A stretch of DNA of 29,023 nt from an uncultured Clostridia bacterium (GTDB lineage Bacteria > Bacillota > Clostridia > TANB77 > CAG-465): NCBI GenBank assembly GCA_934130595.1, contig CAKOYF010000017.1:1-29023 (forward strand), written 5' to 3'. The notes beneath the pieces were generated by a model. It did no database searches, was not told the DNA's origin, and saw only the letters and a list, made by a program, of their open reading frames with translations. Below are positions 6,129-13,843 of the stretch, piece by piece. How positions within the stretch are numbered: the first letter of the stretch is position 1; each line of letters opens with the position of its first letter. Made by a program: the position numbers and the translations under genes.

Positions 6129-7028
6129 ATGAAACACGTAATAATGGTTAATCCAGTATCTGGTAGAAAAAACGGAAATAAACATGCAATAGTTGTTCAA
6201 AAACTATTAAAAAAATATAATATAGATGCAGATATAGTGTCTTCCACTTATTCAGGACAATTAAAAGAGATTGCATCTGAAATTTCTCACAAAGAACAAA
6301 CTAGATTTTATTGTATTGGTGGAGATGGTACTTTAAATGAAATAGTATCAGGAATAATTTATACAGATTCAGAAATAGTTGTTCTTCCATGTGGAACTGG
6401 TAACGACTTTTCAAGATATTTAAATGAATATAATTCTCTTAGAAAAATTATTTTAACTTCTTTAAATACTCAAAGTGTAAAATATGATGTTATGAAGTTA
6501 AATTCTAACAGATACTGTATAAATGTATTAAATGCAGGATTTGATGCACTTGTAGCATACAATATGAATAAGTTTAGATGGGTTCCTTTTGTATCTGGTA
6601 CTGCTAAGTATAACTTAGGTATTGTATATACCCTATTTTTCAATAAAAATTATAGATTAAGAATACATACAGATAACTATACAATAAAAGACAAATTTAC
6701 TTTAGTTGCTATAGCAAATGGTAGATACTATGGTGGCGGAGTTGTACCTTGCAAGCTTTCAGAAGCAAATGATGGAAAGCTTAATACTTGTGCAGTAAAA
6801 TCTACATCATTACTTCAAAAACTATTTTTACTTCCAAAATATAAAAAATGTGTACATCAAGACCTACCTCAAGTAAGAATAGATAATGATATAGAACACA
6901 TTTCAATTGTATCAAATAAAAAATTTCCATTAAGTATAGATGGTGAAATAATATTTACAAACAAAATAAAAGCAAGCATACTAAAATCTGCTGTAAATAT
7001 GGTACCAATAAAAAAGACAAATGACTAA
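6129..7028 (+). CDS. Diacylglycerol kinase-family lipid kinase (DagK/YegS-like)
   Basis: 299 residues with the diacylglycerol kinase catalytic fold. It has N-terminal NPVSGRKNG, the nucleotide-binding GGDGTLNEIVSG, PCGTGNDFSRYL, and a C-terminal beta domain ending around PLSIDGE. It would phosphorylate diacylglycerol or a related lipid with ATP at the inner face of the membrane, recycling diacylglycerol into phosphatidic acid. The length and motifs fit DagK. The exact lipid is not determined, since BmrU/YegS relatives share the same motifs. It is a single-gene unit with its own promoter; the start ATG has AGGTGA 4-5 bases upstream. Its terminator hairpin overlaps the stop codon. Confidence 0.85.
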   Translation: MKHVIMVNPVSGRKNGNKHAIVVQKLLKKYNIDADIVSSTYSGQLKEIASEISHKEQTRFYCIGGDGTLNEIVSGIIYTDSEIVVLPCGTGNDFSRYLNEYNSLRKIILTSLNTQSVKYDVMKLNSNRYCINVLNAGFDALVAYNMNKFRWVPFVSGTAKYNLGIVYTLFFNKNYRLRIHTDNYTIKDKFTLVAIANGRYYGGGVVPCKLSEANDGKLNTCAVKSTSLLQKLFLLPKYKKCVHQDLPQVRIDNDIEHISIVSNKKFPLSIDGEIIFTNKIKASILKSAVNMVPIKKTND

Positions 7029-7042
7029 AATCATTTGTCTTT
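7013..7042. terminator. Bidirectional terminator between convergent genes
   Basis: A 12-bp stem (7013-7024 with 7031-7042) and 6-base loop that contains the stop codon of the lipid kinase, with T tracts in both directions. It also ends the minus-strand gene at 7048-7818. Confidence 0.9.
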
Positions 7043-7047
7043 CTTTA

Positions 7048-7818
7048 TTATACTACTGGTTCATTTTCTTCATCAATAATACTCTTTTTTTCCTCATCTG
7101 TTTTAATAGAAAATAAATATGCATTTTTTGATGCCCTATAATTTTTATATTCTAAAACATTAGGTCTAAATTCTTCATTACTTCTACTCTCATTTATTAA
7201 GTCTAGAAGTCCTTCCATATACATATTATGTGTCTTAAATTTTCCATCTGTTAAGTATCCTATTAAACCGTATTGTTCTATTCCCAATCTTTTTTCTGTA
7301 AAAATTTCACGTACAAGCTTTCCTTCATCTGATTGATCTTTACCAAGTATCATATCATATTGCTTTTTAGATATTTTTACAATTGGAGAAATCTGAATTT
7401 TACAAAATTCATCAGATATTCTCATCAAAACAACTGTCATTATTTCACCCATATTGCTTTTTGAACTATAATTTAAAGCATAGTTAAAAGATATTGGTTT
7501 TTCAAGTAAAGCATCTGGATATTTAGCTTTAAATTCACTATAAACCTTATTTAAGTCTGCTTTTAATTTTTCTGCAACTTCACTAGGATTTAATTCATCA
7601 ACATTTAAATAATCAAGATGAGCAATTGCAATAACATACTTTTCTCCTCTAGAATTAAATCTTTTATTAATATATGTTTTAAATGCATATTCTTTAGCAT
7701 AGCTTTTAGAATGCTCAACTAAAATTATAATTCTTTTTCTATTTTTAACCTCATTTGAAAAATCATCATTTATATCTTTTATTTCAATAGGTTCTTTTTT
7801 ATTATTTTGATTTTTCAT
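7048..7818 (-). CDS. Unknown protein, C-terminal half resembling DUF84/YjjX NTPases
   Basis: 256 residues, soluble, with a charged N-terminus. I do not recognise it firmly. Residues about 150-215, including KISKKQYDMILGK, EGKLVREIF and LIGYLTDGKFKTHNMYMEGL, follow the order seen in DUF84 inosine/xanthosine triphosphatases (an LP..V helix, then ELG..VD, then GAIG.LT.G...R..Y..A). The N-terminal nucleotide-binding GSxNxxK motif is not recognisable, and the protein is about 80 residues longer than usual. If the relation is real it is very divergent and may have lost catalysis. Its start has AAGGAGA 5 bases upstream. It is a single-gene unit with the promoter at 7848-7876 and a shared terminator. 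Confidence 0.45.
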   Translation of the reverse strand: MKNQNNKKEPIEIKDINDDFSNEVKNRKRIIILVEHSKSYAKEYAFKTYINKRFNSRGEKYVIAIAHLDYLNVDELNPSEVAEKLKADLNKVYSEFKAKYPDALLEKPISFNYALNYSSKSNMGEIMTVVLMRISDEFCKIQISPIVKISKKQYDMILGKDQSDEGKLVREIFTEKRLGIEQYGLIGYLTDGKFKTHNMYMEGLLDLINESRSNEEFRPNVLEYKNYRASKNAYLFSIKTDEEKKSIIDEENEPVV

Positions 7819-7847
7819 ATAAATCTCCTTTTATTATAACAATATTT

Positions 7848-7876
7848 ATTCTATCATAATTCTAATTCAAAGTCAA
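7848..7876 (-). promoter_or_regulatory. Promoter of the 7048-7818 gene
   Basis: TTGACT (7876-7871), 17 bases, TAGAAT (7853-7848) on the minus strand, about 30 bases before the start codon. Confidence 0.65.
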
Positions 7877-7893
7877 TTTACCAATTTTATATA

Positions 7894-8457
7894 TTATACC
7901 ATTGAATTTAGTATATTATTTGTAAACTTATCTGCAATATCTGAAATATCTATTTTTCTATTTCTTTCATATCTTAACATTATTCCTGAGCATAATACTC
8001 CAAAAATTTCAAAAGCAAATACTCGTGTATCACACTCTTTAAGTTCTCCGCTTGAGACTGCCTCTTTAAGTACATTTTCTATAGAATCTATACATAGGTA
8101 TACCTTTTGTCTACATTTTTCGTTTCTGGCACTATTTCCACAATATTCATTCATAATTAATGTTATAAGGTTCTCATACTTATCTACTACTTTTATTTCT
8201 ACAAGTATTATAGCACGAAGTTTATCTATAAAAGTATTTGCCATTCTTGATTTTAATTCTATACTATGTTGTAATAGTTTTATTCCCTCTACAATTAAAA
8301 AGTCTAAAATTTCCTCTTTGCTAGAAAAATGATAATATAATGTTCCTTTAGCAATTCCCACTACAGATGTTATTTCTTCTATGCTTGTAGCATCATATCC
8401 TTTTTTAGCAAAAAGATCCATAGAAGTCTCAAAAATTCTTCTTTTGGTTCTATTCAT
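7894..8457 (-). CDS. TetR/AcrR-family transcriptional regulator
   Basis: 187 residues. The N-terminal TetR helix-turn-helix is clear: RRIFETSMDLFAKKGYDATS, then IEEITSVVGIAKGTLYYHF (about 26-44), then SSKEEIL. The remaining ~140 residues form the usual all-helical ligand-binding and dimerisation domain, which cannot be classified by eye. GGTGAAG precedes the start by 6 bases. Upstream is TATAAT (8483-8478) with a poor -35 (TTTATT), so its own promoter is weak, or some transcription comes through the lysS terminator. It has no functional partner next to it. The best candidate target in this window is the dyad at the acyl-CoA ligase promoter (2556-2575). No similar dyad is visible at its own promoter. 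Confidence 0.9.
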   Translation of the reverse strand: MNRTKRRIFETSMDLFAKKGYDATSIEEITSVVGIAKGTLYYHFSSKEEILDFLIVEGIKLLQHSIELKSRMANTFIDKLRAIILVEIKVVDKYENLITLIMNEYCGNSARNEKCRQKVYLCIDSIENVLKEAVSSGELKECDTRVFAFEIFGVLCSGIMLRYERNRKIDISDIADKFTNNILNSMV

Positions 8458-8503
8458 TTTTTCTTCACCACACTTGTATTATACTATATAATAGCATAAA
8501 AAT

Positions 8504-8523
8504 AAAGAGCCAATAGGCTCTTT
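8504..8523 (-). terminator. Terminator of the lysS operon
   Basis: AAAGAGCC (8504-8511) pairs with GGCTCTTT (8516-8523) around a 4-base loop. On the minus strand it follows the lysS stop codon by 6 bases and is followed by TTTATTTTTA. Confidence 0.85.
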
Positions 8524-8529
8524 AATATT

Positions 8530-10038
8530 TTATTCTTCTACTTCTTCGTCTTCATCATCTTCAACGTTGTCTCTTCTTTTTAGAAGTGGATATAATACTA
8601 CGTCTCTGATATTGTAACTACTTGTTAAGAATTGTAAAAATCTATCGATTCCTAATCCCCAACCAGATATAGGTGGCATACCATATTCCATAGCTTTTAT
8701 GTATTCATGGTCTATGCTCATAGCTTCTTCGTCACCATTTTCTTTTAAGGCATTTTGTTCAATAAATCTTTTTTCTTGTTCTTGTGAATCAACAAGTTCT
8801 GAATATCCATTAATAATCTCTTGACCATTAACAATAAGTTGGAATCTATCAGTAAGTGTTGGATCCTCATCATTGCTTCTAGCAAGTGGTGATAAATCTA
8901 TAGGATGTCCTGTTAAGAAAGTTGGTTTTATAATATATGGTCTACTAACTTTTTTATATAATAAATCTATTAAGTTTCCTCTTCCAAGATTTTCTATATT
9001 TTCATCTTCTAATTGAATGTTTCTTCTTCTTATTTCAGCAAGTAACTCTTTTGCTGTAGGGAATTCATTAATATCTATTCCACAATCTTTAATTAATAAT
9101 TCTCTAAAAGATACCTCGTCCCACTCTGCTCCAAAGTCTATGTCTTTTCCACTTATATTTACTACTAAGTTTCCATCAAAAAGTTTTCCTATGATATAAG
9201 TTATCATTTCTCTCATAAGTTTCATATTATCTTTATAGTTATAATATGCACTATATCCTTCTATCATAGTAAAGTCTTGTAAGTGGTTAACACTAATTCC
9301 TTCATTTCTGAAATCTCTTGCAATTTCAAAAACATTTGTGAATCCACCAACAACTAATTTTTTCAATGTCAATTCTGGAGATATTCTCAAATATACATCT
9401 GCATCATAAGTATTATGATGTGTTATAAATGGTCTAGCTGTTGCTCCAGATGGTGTATTTTGAAGTACTGGTGTATCAACTTCAATAAATCCTTTTTCCC
9501 ATAAAAATTCTCTTAATAATTTTATGAAATTAGATCTAAGTAAGAATCTTTTTTTAGTCTCATCATTCATTATTAAATCTAAGTGTCTTTCTCTATATAG
9601 CATTTCTTGATTAGATATACCATGGAATTTTTCTGGTAAAGGTCTTAAAGCTTTTCCTAAGAATTCATATTTAGAAACTTGAATAGATTTTTCTCCTGCT
9701 TGAGTTGTAAAAATATCTCCTTCTACACCTATGAAATCTCCTATATCTACTGTAGAATGTAATAGTTTGTATGTTTCTTCTCCAATATCGTCTCTTTTAA
9801 ATACTAATTGTATTTTTCCTTCGATATCTCTTAAGTCCATAAAACTTATTTTTCCCATTTTTCTTTTAGACATAACACGTCCTGCTACTCTAACATTTTT
9901 TGTACCATCTTCAAGTGTTCTGGCATCTTTTAATGTATGAGTTACTTCATATCTTTCTGGATGTACGCTTATTCCTAATTCTTTTAGTTTTTCTTCTTTT
10001 TCAAGACGTACTTTCTTTAACTCACTAATATCTCCCAT
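8530..10038 (-). CDS. lysS: Lysyl-tRNA synthetase, class II
   Basis: 502 residues. It has an OB-fold anticodon-binding domain (about 50-145) and a class II catalytic core with RPLPEKFHG, SGATARPF-THHN, motif 2 (ARDFRNEG), and motif 3 in GWGLGIDRFLQFL. The motif 2 loop reads VNHLQDFT, where most LysRS have a THNPEFT-like sequence. The later NGYSELVD stands where ANAFSELND is common, so this is a divergent subtype. The C-terminus ends in an acidic tail. The start is the ATG at 10038: AGGAGTG lies 6 bases upstream, and the in-frame GTG at 10047 is part of that site. It follows greA by 24 bases and ends the long operon at the terminator 8504-8523. Confidence 0.9.
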   Translation of the reverse strand: MGDISELKKVRLEKEEKLKELGISVHPERYEVTHTLKDARTLEDGTKNVRVAGRVMSKRKMGKISFMDLRDIEGKIQLVFKRDDIGEETYKLLHSTVDIGDFIGVEGDIFTTQAGEKSIQVSKYEFLGKALRPLPEKFHGISNQEMLYRERHLDLIMNDETKKRFLLRSNFIKLLREFLWEKGFIEVDTPVLQNTPSGATARPFITHHNTYDADVYLRISPELTLKKLVVGGFTNVFEIARDFRNEGISVNHLQDFTMIEGYSAYYNYKDNMKLMREMITYIIGKLFDGNLVVNISGKDIDFGAEWDEVSFRELLIKDCGIDINEFPTAKELLAEIRRRNIQLEDENIENLGRGNLIDLLYKKVSRPYIIKPTFLTGHPIDLSPLARSNDEDPTLTDRFQLIVNGQEIINGYSELVDSQEQEKRFIEQNALKENGDEEAMSIDHEYIKAMEYGMPPISGWGLGIDRFLQFLTSSYNIRDVVLYPLLKRRDNVEDDEDEEVEE

Positions 10039-10062
10039 ATTGCTCACTCCTAAACTTTAATT

Positions 10063-10542
10063 TTATATTCTTTTAATATCTACTACTTTATATTTAGCTA
10101 TTCCAGCTGGTGTTTCAACTTCGAAATCTTCACCTTTTTTCTTACCCATTAAAGCTTTTCCAACAGGTGATTCATTAGAAATTTTGTTTTCAGCCATATC
10201 AACTTCTGTTGCACCAACTATACTATATGTTATTTCTTCATCAAATTCATAGTCATAAACTGTTACTTGTGTTCCAACTCCAACTTCTTTTGTTGAAATT
10301 TCATGATCAGCTACAACTTTAGCGTTTCTTATTGTTGCTTCAATTTCTGCAATTTTAGTTTCAAGAAAAGCTTGTTCGTTTTTAGCTTCTTCATACTCTG
10401 AATTTTCAGATAAATCTCCAAATTCTCTTGCTATTTTTATTCTTTCGGCAACCTCCATTTTTCTTGGTCCCTTTAAGTATTTTAATTCATTTACTAATTT
10501 TTCATATCCTTCTTGAGTTAACATTATTTCTCTATCTTCCAT
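10063..10542 (-). CDS. greA: Transcription elongation factor GreA
   Basis: 159 residues of the standard GreA size. It has an N-terminal antiparallel coiled coil (about 1-75), with the acidic tip segment GDLSENSEYEEAK that enters the RNA polymerase channel and stimulates cleavage of backtracked RNA. It also has a C-terminal FKBP-like domain ending ETPAGIAKYKVVDI. TAGGAGGG lies 8 bases before the start. lysS follows 24 bases later; greA-lysS is a common neighbour pair in Firmicutes. A TATAAT at 10577-10572 upstream could give a local promoter, but its -35 is poor. Confidence 0.95.
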   Translation of the reverse strand: MEDREIMLTQEGYEKLVNELKYLKGPRKMEVAERIKIAREFGDLSENSEYEEAKNEQAFLETKIAEIEATIRNAKVVADHEISTKEVGVGTQVTVYDYEFDEEITYSIVGATEVDMAENKISNESPVGKALMGKKKGEDFEVETPAGIAKYKVVDIKRI

Positions 10543-10579
10543 AAATATCCCTCCTAAAATTCAACACTACTATTATACA

Positions 10580-11380
10580 CTATATGTCAAGTATATATCC
10601 ACTTGCATGTATATATAGTTTACCTAATTTGGTTCTTTCATATCTAGATATGTCCATACCTAAATTATCAAATATCTTATCATAATTTTCTTTATATTTT
10701 TGATATATTAAATAAGTATTTGATTTTATATCTAAATCACTATTATTATAGTCTAAAACGAATGAGCTTTTTGTTTGACTAACCTTGTATTCTTTTGAAA
10801 AAACAAGGAGAATATTATAATATTCTTTTGGAATTTTGTCAACTATTTCTATTACTGTTCCTAAATTATTGTTGATTTTTTTAATATCTTTATATAATTT
10901 TCTACTAAAATGGGTACAAAATACATCTACTATTTTATACGTTTTTAGCAATTCTTCAATTTTATTTATTTGTTTGACTTCAAGCTCATCTGTTATAACT
11001 AATATTTTTATTTTTTCTGCTTTTAAATTATTTTTATGAATAAAATCATCTATATATTTTCTATCATTAGTATATAAATTATTTTGATTTGAAACATAAG
11101 TTATATTTTTTATACTATTATTTAAAATATTCTTTATTTGATTTTCACACTCTATTTGCTTACTTAATACAACATAGGTTGTACTCTCTTTTATCTTTTT
11201 GCCTAAGAAAAAACAGCATAGATTTTTTCTTTTTTTGTAATTTACTATTTTAGTATTAATATTTAAATAATATATATCTTTTTTATTTATCTTTTTTAGA
11301 TAAAATCCAAACAAATCATATAGCATTTGCTCTTTTTTATCTCTAATATCTTTACTAGTATCTATAAAAATAATATTCAT
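10580..11380 (-). CDS. Unknown 266-residue protein between cdaA and greA
   Basis: I do not recognise this protein. It has no transmembrane segment or signal peptide and is rich in Lys, Asn and Ile. Alternating short hydrophobic strands and charged helices, such as KIKILVITDELEVKQINKIE (about 122-141), suggest a Rossmann-like alpha/beta fold without a clear nucleotide-binding motif. It occupies the place where cdaR (YbbR, the regulator of CdaA) usually follows cdaA, but it has no YbbR features. AGAGG lies before the ATG. That ATG and the ribosome binding site lie in a 14-bp inverted repeat (11374-11411), so translation may be controlled. greA follows 37 bases downstream on the same strand. Confidence 0.7.
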   Translation of the reverse strand: MNIIFIDTSKDIRDKKEQMLYDLFGFYLKKINKKDIYYLNINTKIVNYKKRKNLCCFFLGKKIKESTTYVVLSKQIECENQIKNILNNSIKNITYVSNQNNLYTNDRKYIDDFIHKNNLKAEKIKILVITDELEVKQINKIEELLKTYKIVDVFCTHFSRKLYKDIKKINNNLGTVIEIVDKIPKEYYNILLVFSKEYKVSQTKSSFVLDYNNSDLDIKSNTYLIYQKYKENYDKIFDNLGMDISRYERTKLGKLYIHASGYILDI

Positions 11381-11411
11381 ATATAACCTCTTTGCTTGTT
11401 ATATATGAATA
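11374..11411 (-). promoter_or_regulatory. 14-bp stem-loop covering the start codon of the 10580-11380 gene
   Basis: TATTCATATATAAC (11374-11387) and GTTATATATGAATA (11398-11411) form a perfect 14-bp, all but G/C-free stem with a 10-base loop. In the minus-strand RNA the ATG at 11380-11378 lies in the 3' arm, and the AGAGG ribosome binding site spans the loop/stem border. The stop codon of cdaA is 14 bases before it. It could limit translation of the downstream gene, or act as a weak terminator (TTATTTTTAT follows). Confidence 0.6.
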
Positions 11412-11425
11412 CATTTAAACTAATA

Positions 11426-12277
11426 TTACTTTTTAACTATATTTTTAATTACATTAGTTTTAGTTCTATCTAGTTTTTTATCTAGTAGTTCTCTTAAAGA
11501 GTCTGCTGTTAAATCACGAGTTAACTTTCCACCTTCTGCAAGTGATATTGTACCTGTTTCTTCTGAAACAACTACAACTAAAGCATCCGATATTTCTGTG
11601 ATTCCAACTGCTGCTCTGTGTCTTGTACCTAAGTTCTTTGGAACAGATACTTCTGAAGCTAGTGGTAAAATACACTTAGCTGCTAGTATCTCTGATCCTG
11701 ATATTACTACTGCTCCATCATGAAGTGGAGTACGTGGCATAAATATGTTTTGAATAAGCTCAGATGTAACTTTTGCATTTAGAGGTATTCCTTCTTTTAA
11801 TACTTCTGATACTTTTGTACTTCTTTGAAATACAATTAAAGCTCCAATCTGTTTCATAGACATTATTTCTACTGCTTTAGTTATCTCTGATATAGCATGT
11901 TTTACTAATATATTATCATCCATATCAAAAACATCAACTAATTTACTTCTACCTAACTTTTCAAATACACTTCTAAGTTCTGGCTGAAATACTATAAGTA
12001 GTAATATAATACCATAAGACATAAAGTTATCTAATAAAAAGCTAAGTACTACCATGTTACTTAATTTAGCTATGATGTAAATAAGTGCTAATAATATTAC
12101 TCCCTTTACAATTTGTCCTGCTCTTGTTCTTTTTATAATTTTAGTAATATATGCTACAATTGCAATAACAAGTAAAATATCTATGGCTGTTATGACATAT
12201 CTTACAGGGCTTGTTAAATCCAATGTATCTACAATAACATTAAACATTCCAGTAAGGGATTTTATAACGTTTTGCAT
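11426..12277 (-). CDS. cdaA: Diadenylate cyclase CdaA (c-di-AMP synthase)
   Basis: 283 residues. There are three N-terminal transmembrane segments (about 28-45, 57-71, 76-97), then a DisA_N catalytic domain with the DGA motif at 187-189 (LHDGAV) and RHR at 219-221 (GTRHRAAVG), and a SEETG segment near 238-242. It joins two ATP into cyclic di-AMP at the membrane, a messenger that controls potassium uptake, osmolyte balance and cell-wall homeostasis. GGGGAGG precedes the ATG. The usual neighbours cdaR and glmM are absent. Here it lies between a 41-residue membrane peptide gene downstream of glyQS and an unknown gene followed by greA-lysS. Confidence 0.95.
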   Translation of the reverse strand: MQNVIKSLTGMFNVIVDTLDLTSPVRYVITAIDILLVIAIVAYITKIIKRTRAGQIVKGVILLALIYIIAKLSNMVVLSFLLDNFMSYGIILLLIVFQPELRSVFEKLGRSKLVDVFDMDDNILVKHAISEITKAVEIMSMKQIGALIVFQRSTKVSEVLKEGIPLNAKVTSELIQNIFMPRTPLHDGAVVISGSEILAAKCILPLASEVSVPKNLGTRHRAAVGITEISDALVVVVSEETGTISLAEGGKLTRDLTADSLRELLDKKLDRTKTNVIKNIVKK

Positions 12278-12299
12278 ATATTGTTCCTCCCCGCTTTGA

Positions 12300-12425
12300 T
12301 TAGTTCATTGCTGCAACTAAGCCAGCAAAAACTGAGAAAATCATTGTAAATGTCATAATTCCTACTACAACATATATTCCAATTTTTCTTCCTAATGATT
12401 GTTCATTCTTAGAATTTTTATTCAT
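12300..12425 (-). CDS. Small single-pass membrane protein (41 residues), DUF4044-like
   Basis: ATG at 12425 to TAA at 12302-12300, with GGGGGAG 6 bases before the start. The peptide has a charged N-terminus (MNKNSKNEQSLGRKIG) and one hydrophobic segment of about 22 residues (IYVVVGIMTFTMIFSVFAGL) near the C-terminus. The pattern of a basic head and a single helix resembles the small DUF4044 proteins of Firmicutes, but at this length similarity is weak evidence. It lies between glyQS (22 bases) and cdaA (22 bases) in the same operon. A small membrane partner next to the membrane-bound CdaA is suggestive, not shown. Confidence 0.75.
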   Translation of the reverse strand: MNKNSKNEQSLGRKIGIYVVVGIMTFTMIFSVFAGLVAAMN

Positions 12426-12447
12426 AAATATCTCCCCCTAACGCTTA

Positions 12448-13830
12448 CTATATATCAAATTTATTTTCAAACCAAGAATCTAAATCTTCAATCTTAACTC
12501 TTACTTGTTCCATAGTATCTCTGTTTCTGATTGTAACAGCTTTATCTTCTTCAGATTCGAAATCATAAGTTATACAATATGGTGTTCCAATTTCATCTTG
12601 TCTTCTGTATCTTTTTCCGATACTTTGTGACTCATCATAGTCTACCATATATTTTTTAGAAAGCATTTCTTGAACTTTTTTTGCACCTTCAGATAATTTC
12701 TTTGAAAGTGGCAATACAGCTATTTTCATTGGTGCTAAGAAAGGATGTAAATGTAATACAACTCTTGTATCTGTATCTGATATTTTTTCCTCTTCATAAG
12801 CATTGCATAAAAATGCTAATGCAACTCTATCTGCACCTAGTGATGGCTCAATACAATATGGTACATATTTTTCTCCTGTTTCAGGATCAGCATATGTCAT
12901 ATCTTCACCAGAGAATTTCATGTGTTGTGATAAATCAAAGTTTGTTCTATCAGCAATACCCCATAGTTCTCCCCAACCAAATGGGAATGCAAATTCAATA
13001 TCTGTTGTTGCATTACTATAGTGTGATAATTCTTCTTTTGAGTGATCACGTAATCTAATATTTTCTTCTTTCATGCCAAGATTTAATAACCATTGTTTAC
13101 AAAAATCTTTCCAATAACCATGCCATTGTAAATCGCTTCCTGGTTTGCAGAAAAATTCAAGTTCCATTTGTTCAAATTCTCTTGTTCTAAAAGTAAAGTT
13201 ACCTGGTGTTATTTCATTTCTGAAAGCTTTACCAATTTGTGCTATACCCATAGGTAATTTTCTTCTTGTTGTTCTCATAACATTCTTGTAGTTTACAAAT
13301 ATTCCTTGTGCTGTTTCTGGTCTTAAATATATAGTTGCAGTTGTGTCTTCTGTAACACCTTGGAATGTTTTAAACATTAGGTTGAATTTTCTAATATCTG
13401 TGAAATTAGTTTTACCACATTTTGGACATGGTACTTGATTATCTACAATAAATTTTACTAATTGCTCATCTGTCATACCATCTGCAATCATATCGTGTCC
13501 TTGATTATGTGCCCATTCCTCAATTAATTTATCTGCTCTGTGTCTCGTTTTACATTCTTTACAATCTATTAATGGATCACTAAATCCACCAACGTGTCCA
13601 GATGCTACCCAAGTTTGAGGATTCATTAATATAGCTGCATCAAGGCCAACATTATATTTGCTCTCTTGAACAAATTTCTTTCTCCAAGCTGCTTTTACGT
13701 TGTTTTTTAATTCGCATCCTAGAGGACCGTAATCCCAAGTATTTGCAAGTCCGCCATAAATTTCAGAACCAGCATATATTATTCCTCTATTTTTACACAA
13801 ATTAACTATCTTTTCCATTGAATCTACCAT
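12448..13830 (-). CDS. glyQS: Glycyl-tRNA synthetase, alpha2 (dimeric) type
   Basis: 460 residues, a class II synthetase of the single-chain alpha2 type, not the alpha2beta2 GlyQ/GlyS type. It has GGLANTWDYGPLG near the N-terminus, an insert with a zinc-like set of cysteines (CKEC and CPKC), and motif 2 around GKAFRNEITP. It also has FRTREFEQMELEFF, motif 3 around EPSLGADRVALAFL, and a C-terminal anticodon-binding domain (HPFLAPMKIAVLPL onward). AGGAGG lies 9 bases before the ATG. It follows the secreted-protein gene by 13 bases, so it has no promoter or T-box leader of its own that I can see. That is noteworthy, because glycyl-tRNA synthetase genes of this group often carry a T-box. Confidence 0.95.
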   Translation of the reverse strand: MVDSMEKIVNLCKNRGIIYAGSEIYGGLANTWDYGPLGCELKNNVKAAWRKKFVQESKYNVGLDAAILMNPQTWVASGHVGGFSDPLIDCKECKTRHRADKLIEEWAHNQGHDMIADGMTDEQLVKFIVDNQVPCPKCGKTNFTDIRKFNLMFKTFQGVTEDTTATIYLRPETAQGIFVNYKNVMRTTRRKLPMGIAQIGKAFRNEITPGNFTFRTREFEQMELEFFCKPGSDLQWHGYWKDFCKQWLLNLGMKEENIRLRDHSKEELSHYSNATTDIEFAFPFGWGELWGIADRTNFDLSQHMKFSGEDMTYADPETGEKYVPYCIEPSLGADRVALAFLCNAYEEEKISDTDTRVVLHLHPFLAPMKIAVLPLSKKLSEGAKKVQEMLSKKYMVDYDESQSIGKRYRRQDEIGTPYCITYDFESEEDKAVTIRNRDTMEQVRVKIEDLDSWFENKFDI

Positions 13831-13843
13831 TTTTTATTGCCTC

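Noticed and set aside
11374..11411. Hairpin as the terminator of cdaA
   Set aside because: The T run after it is weak and interrupted, and the stem lies over the next start codon; translational control was judged at least as likely, so it is not listed as a terminator.
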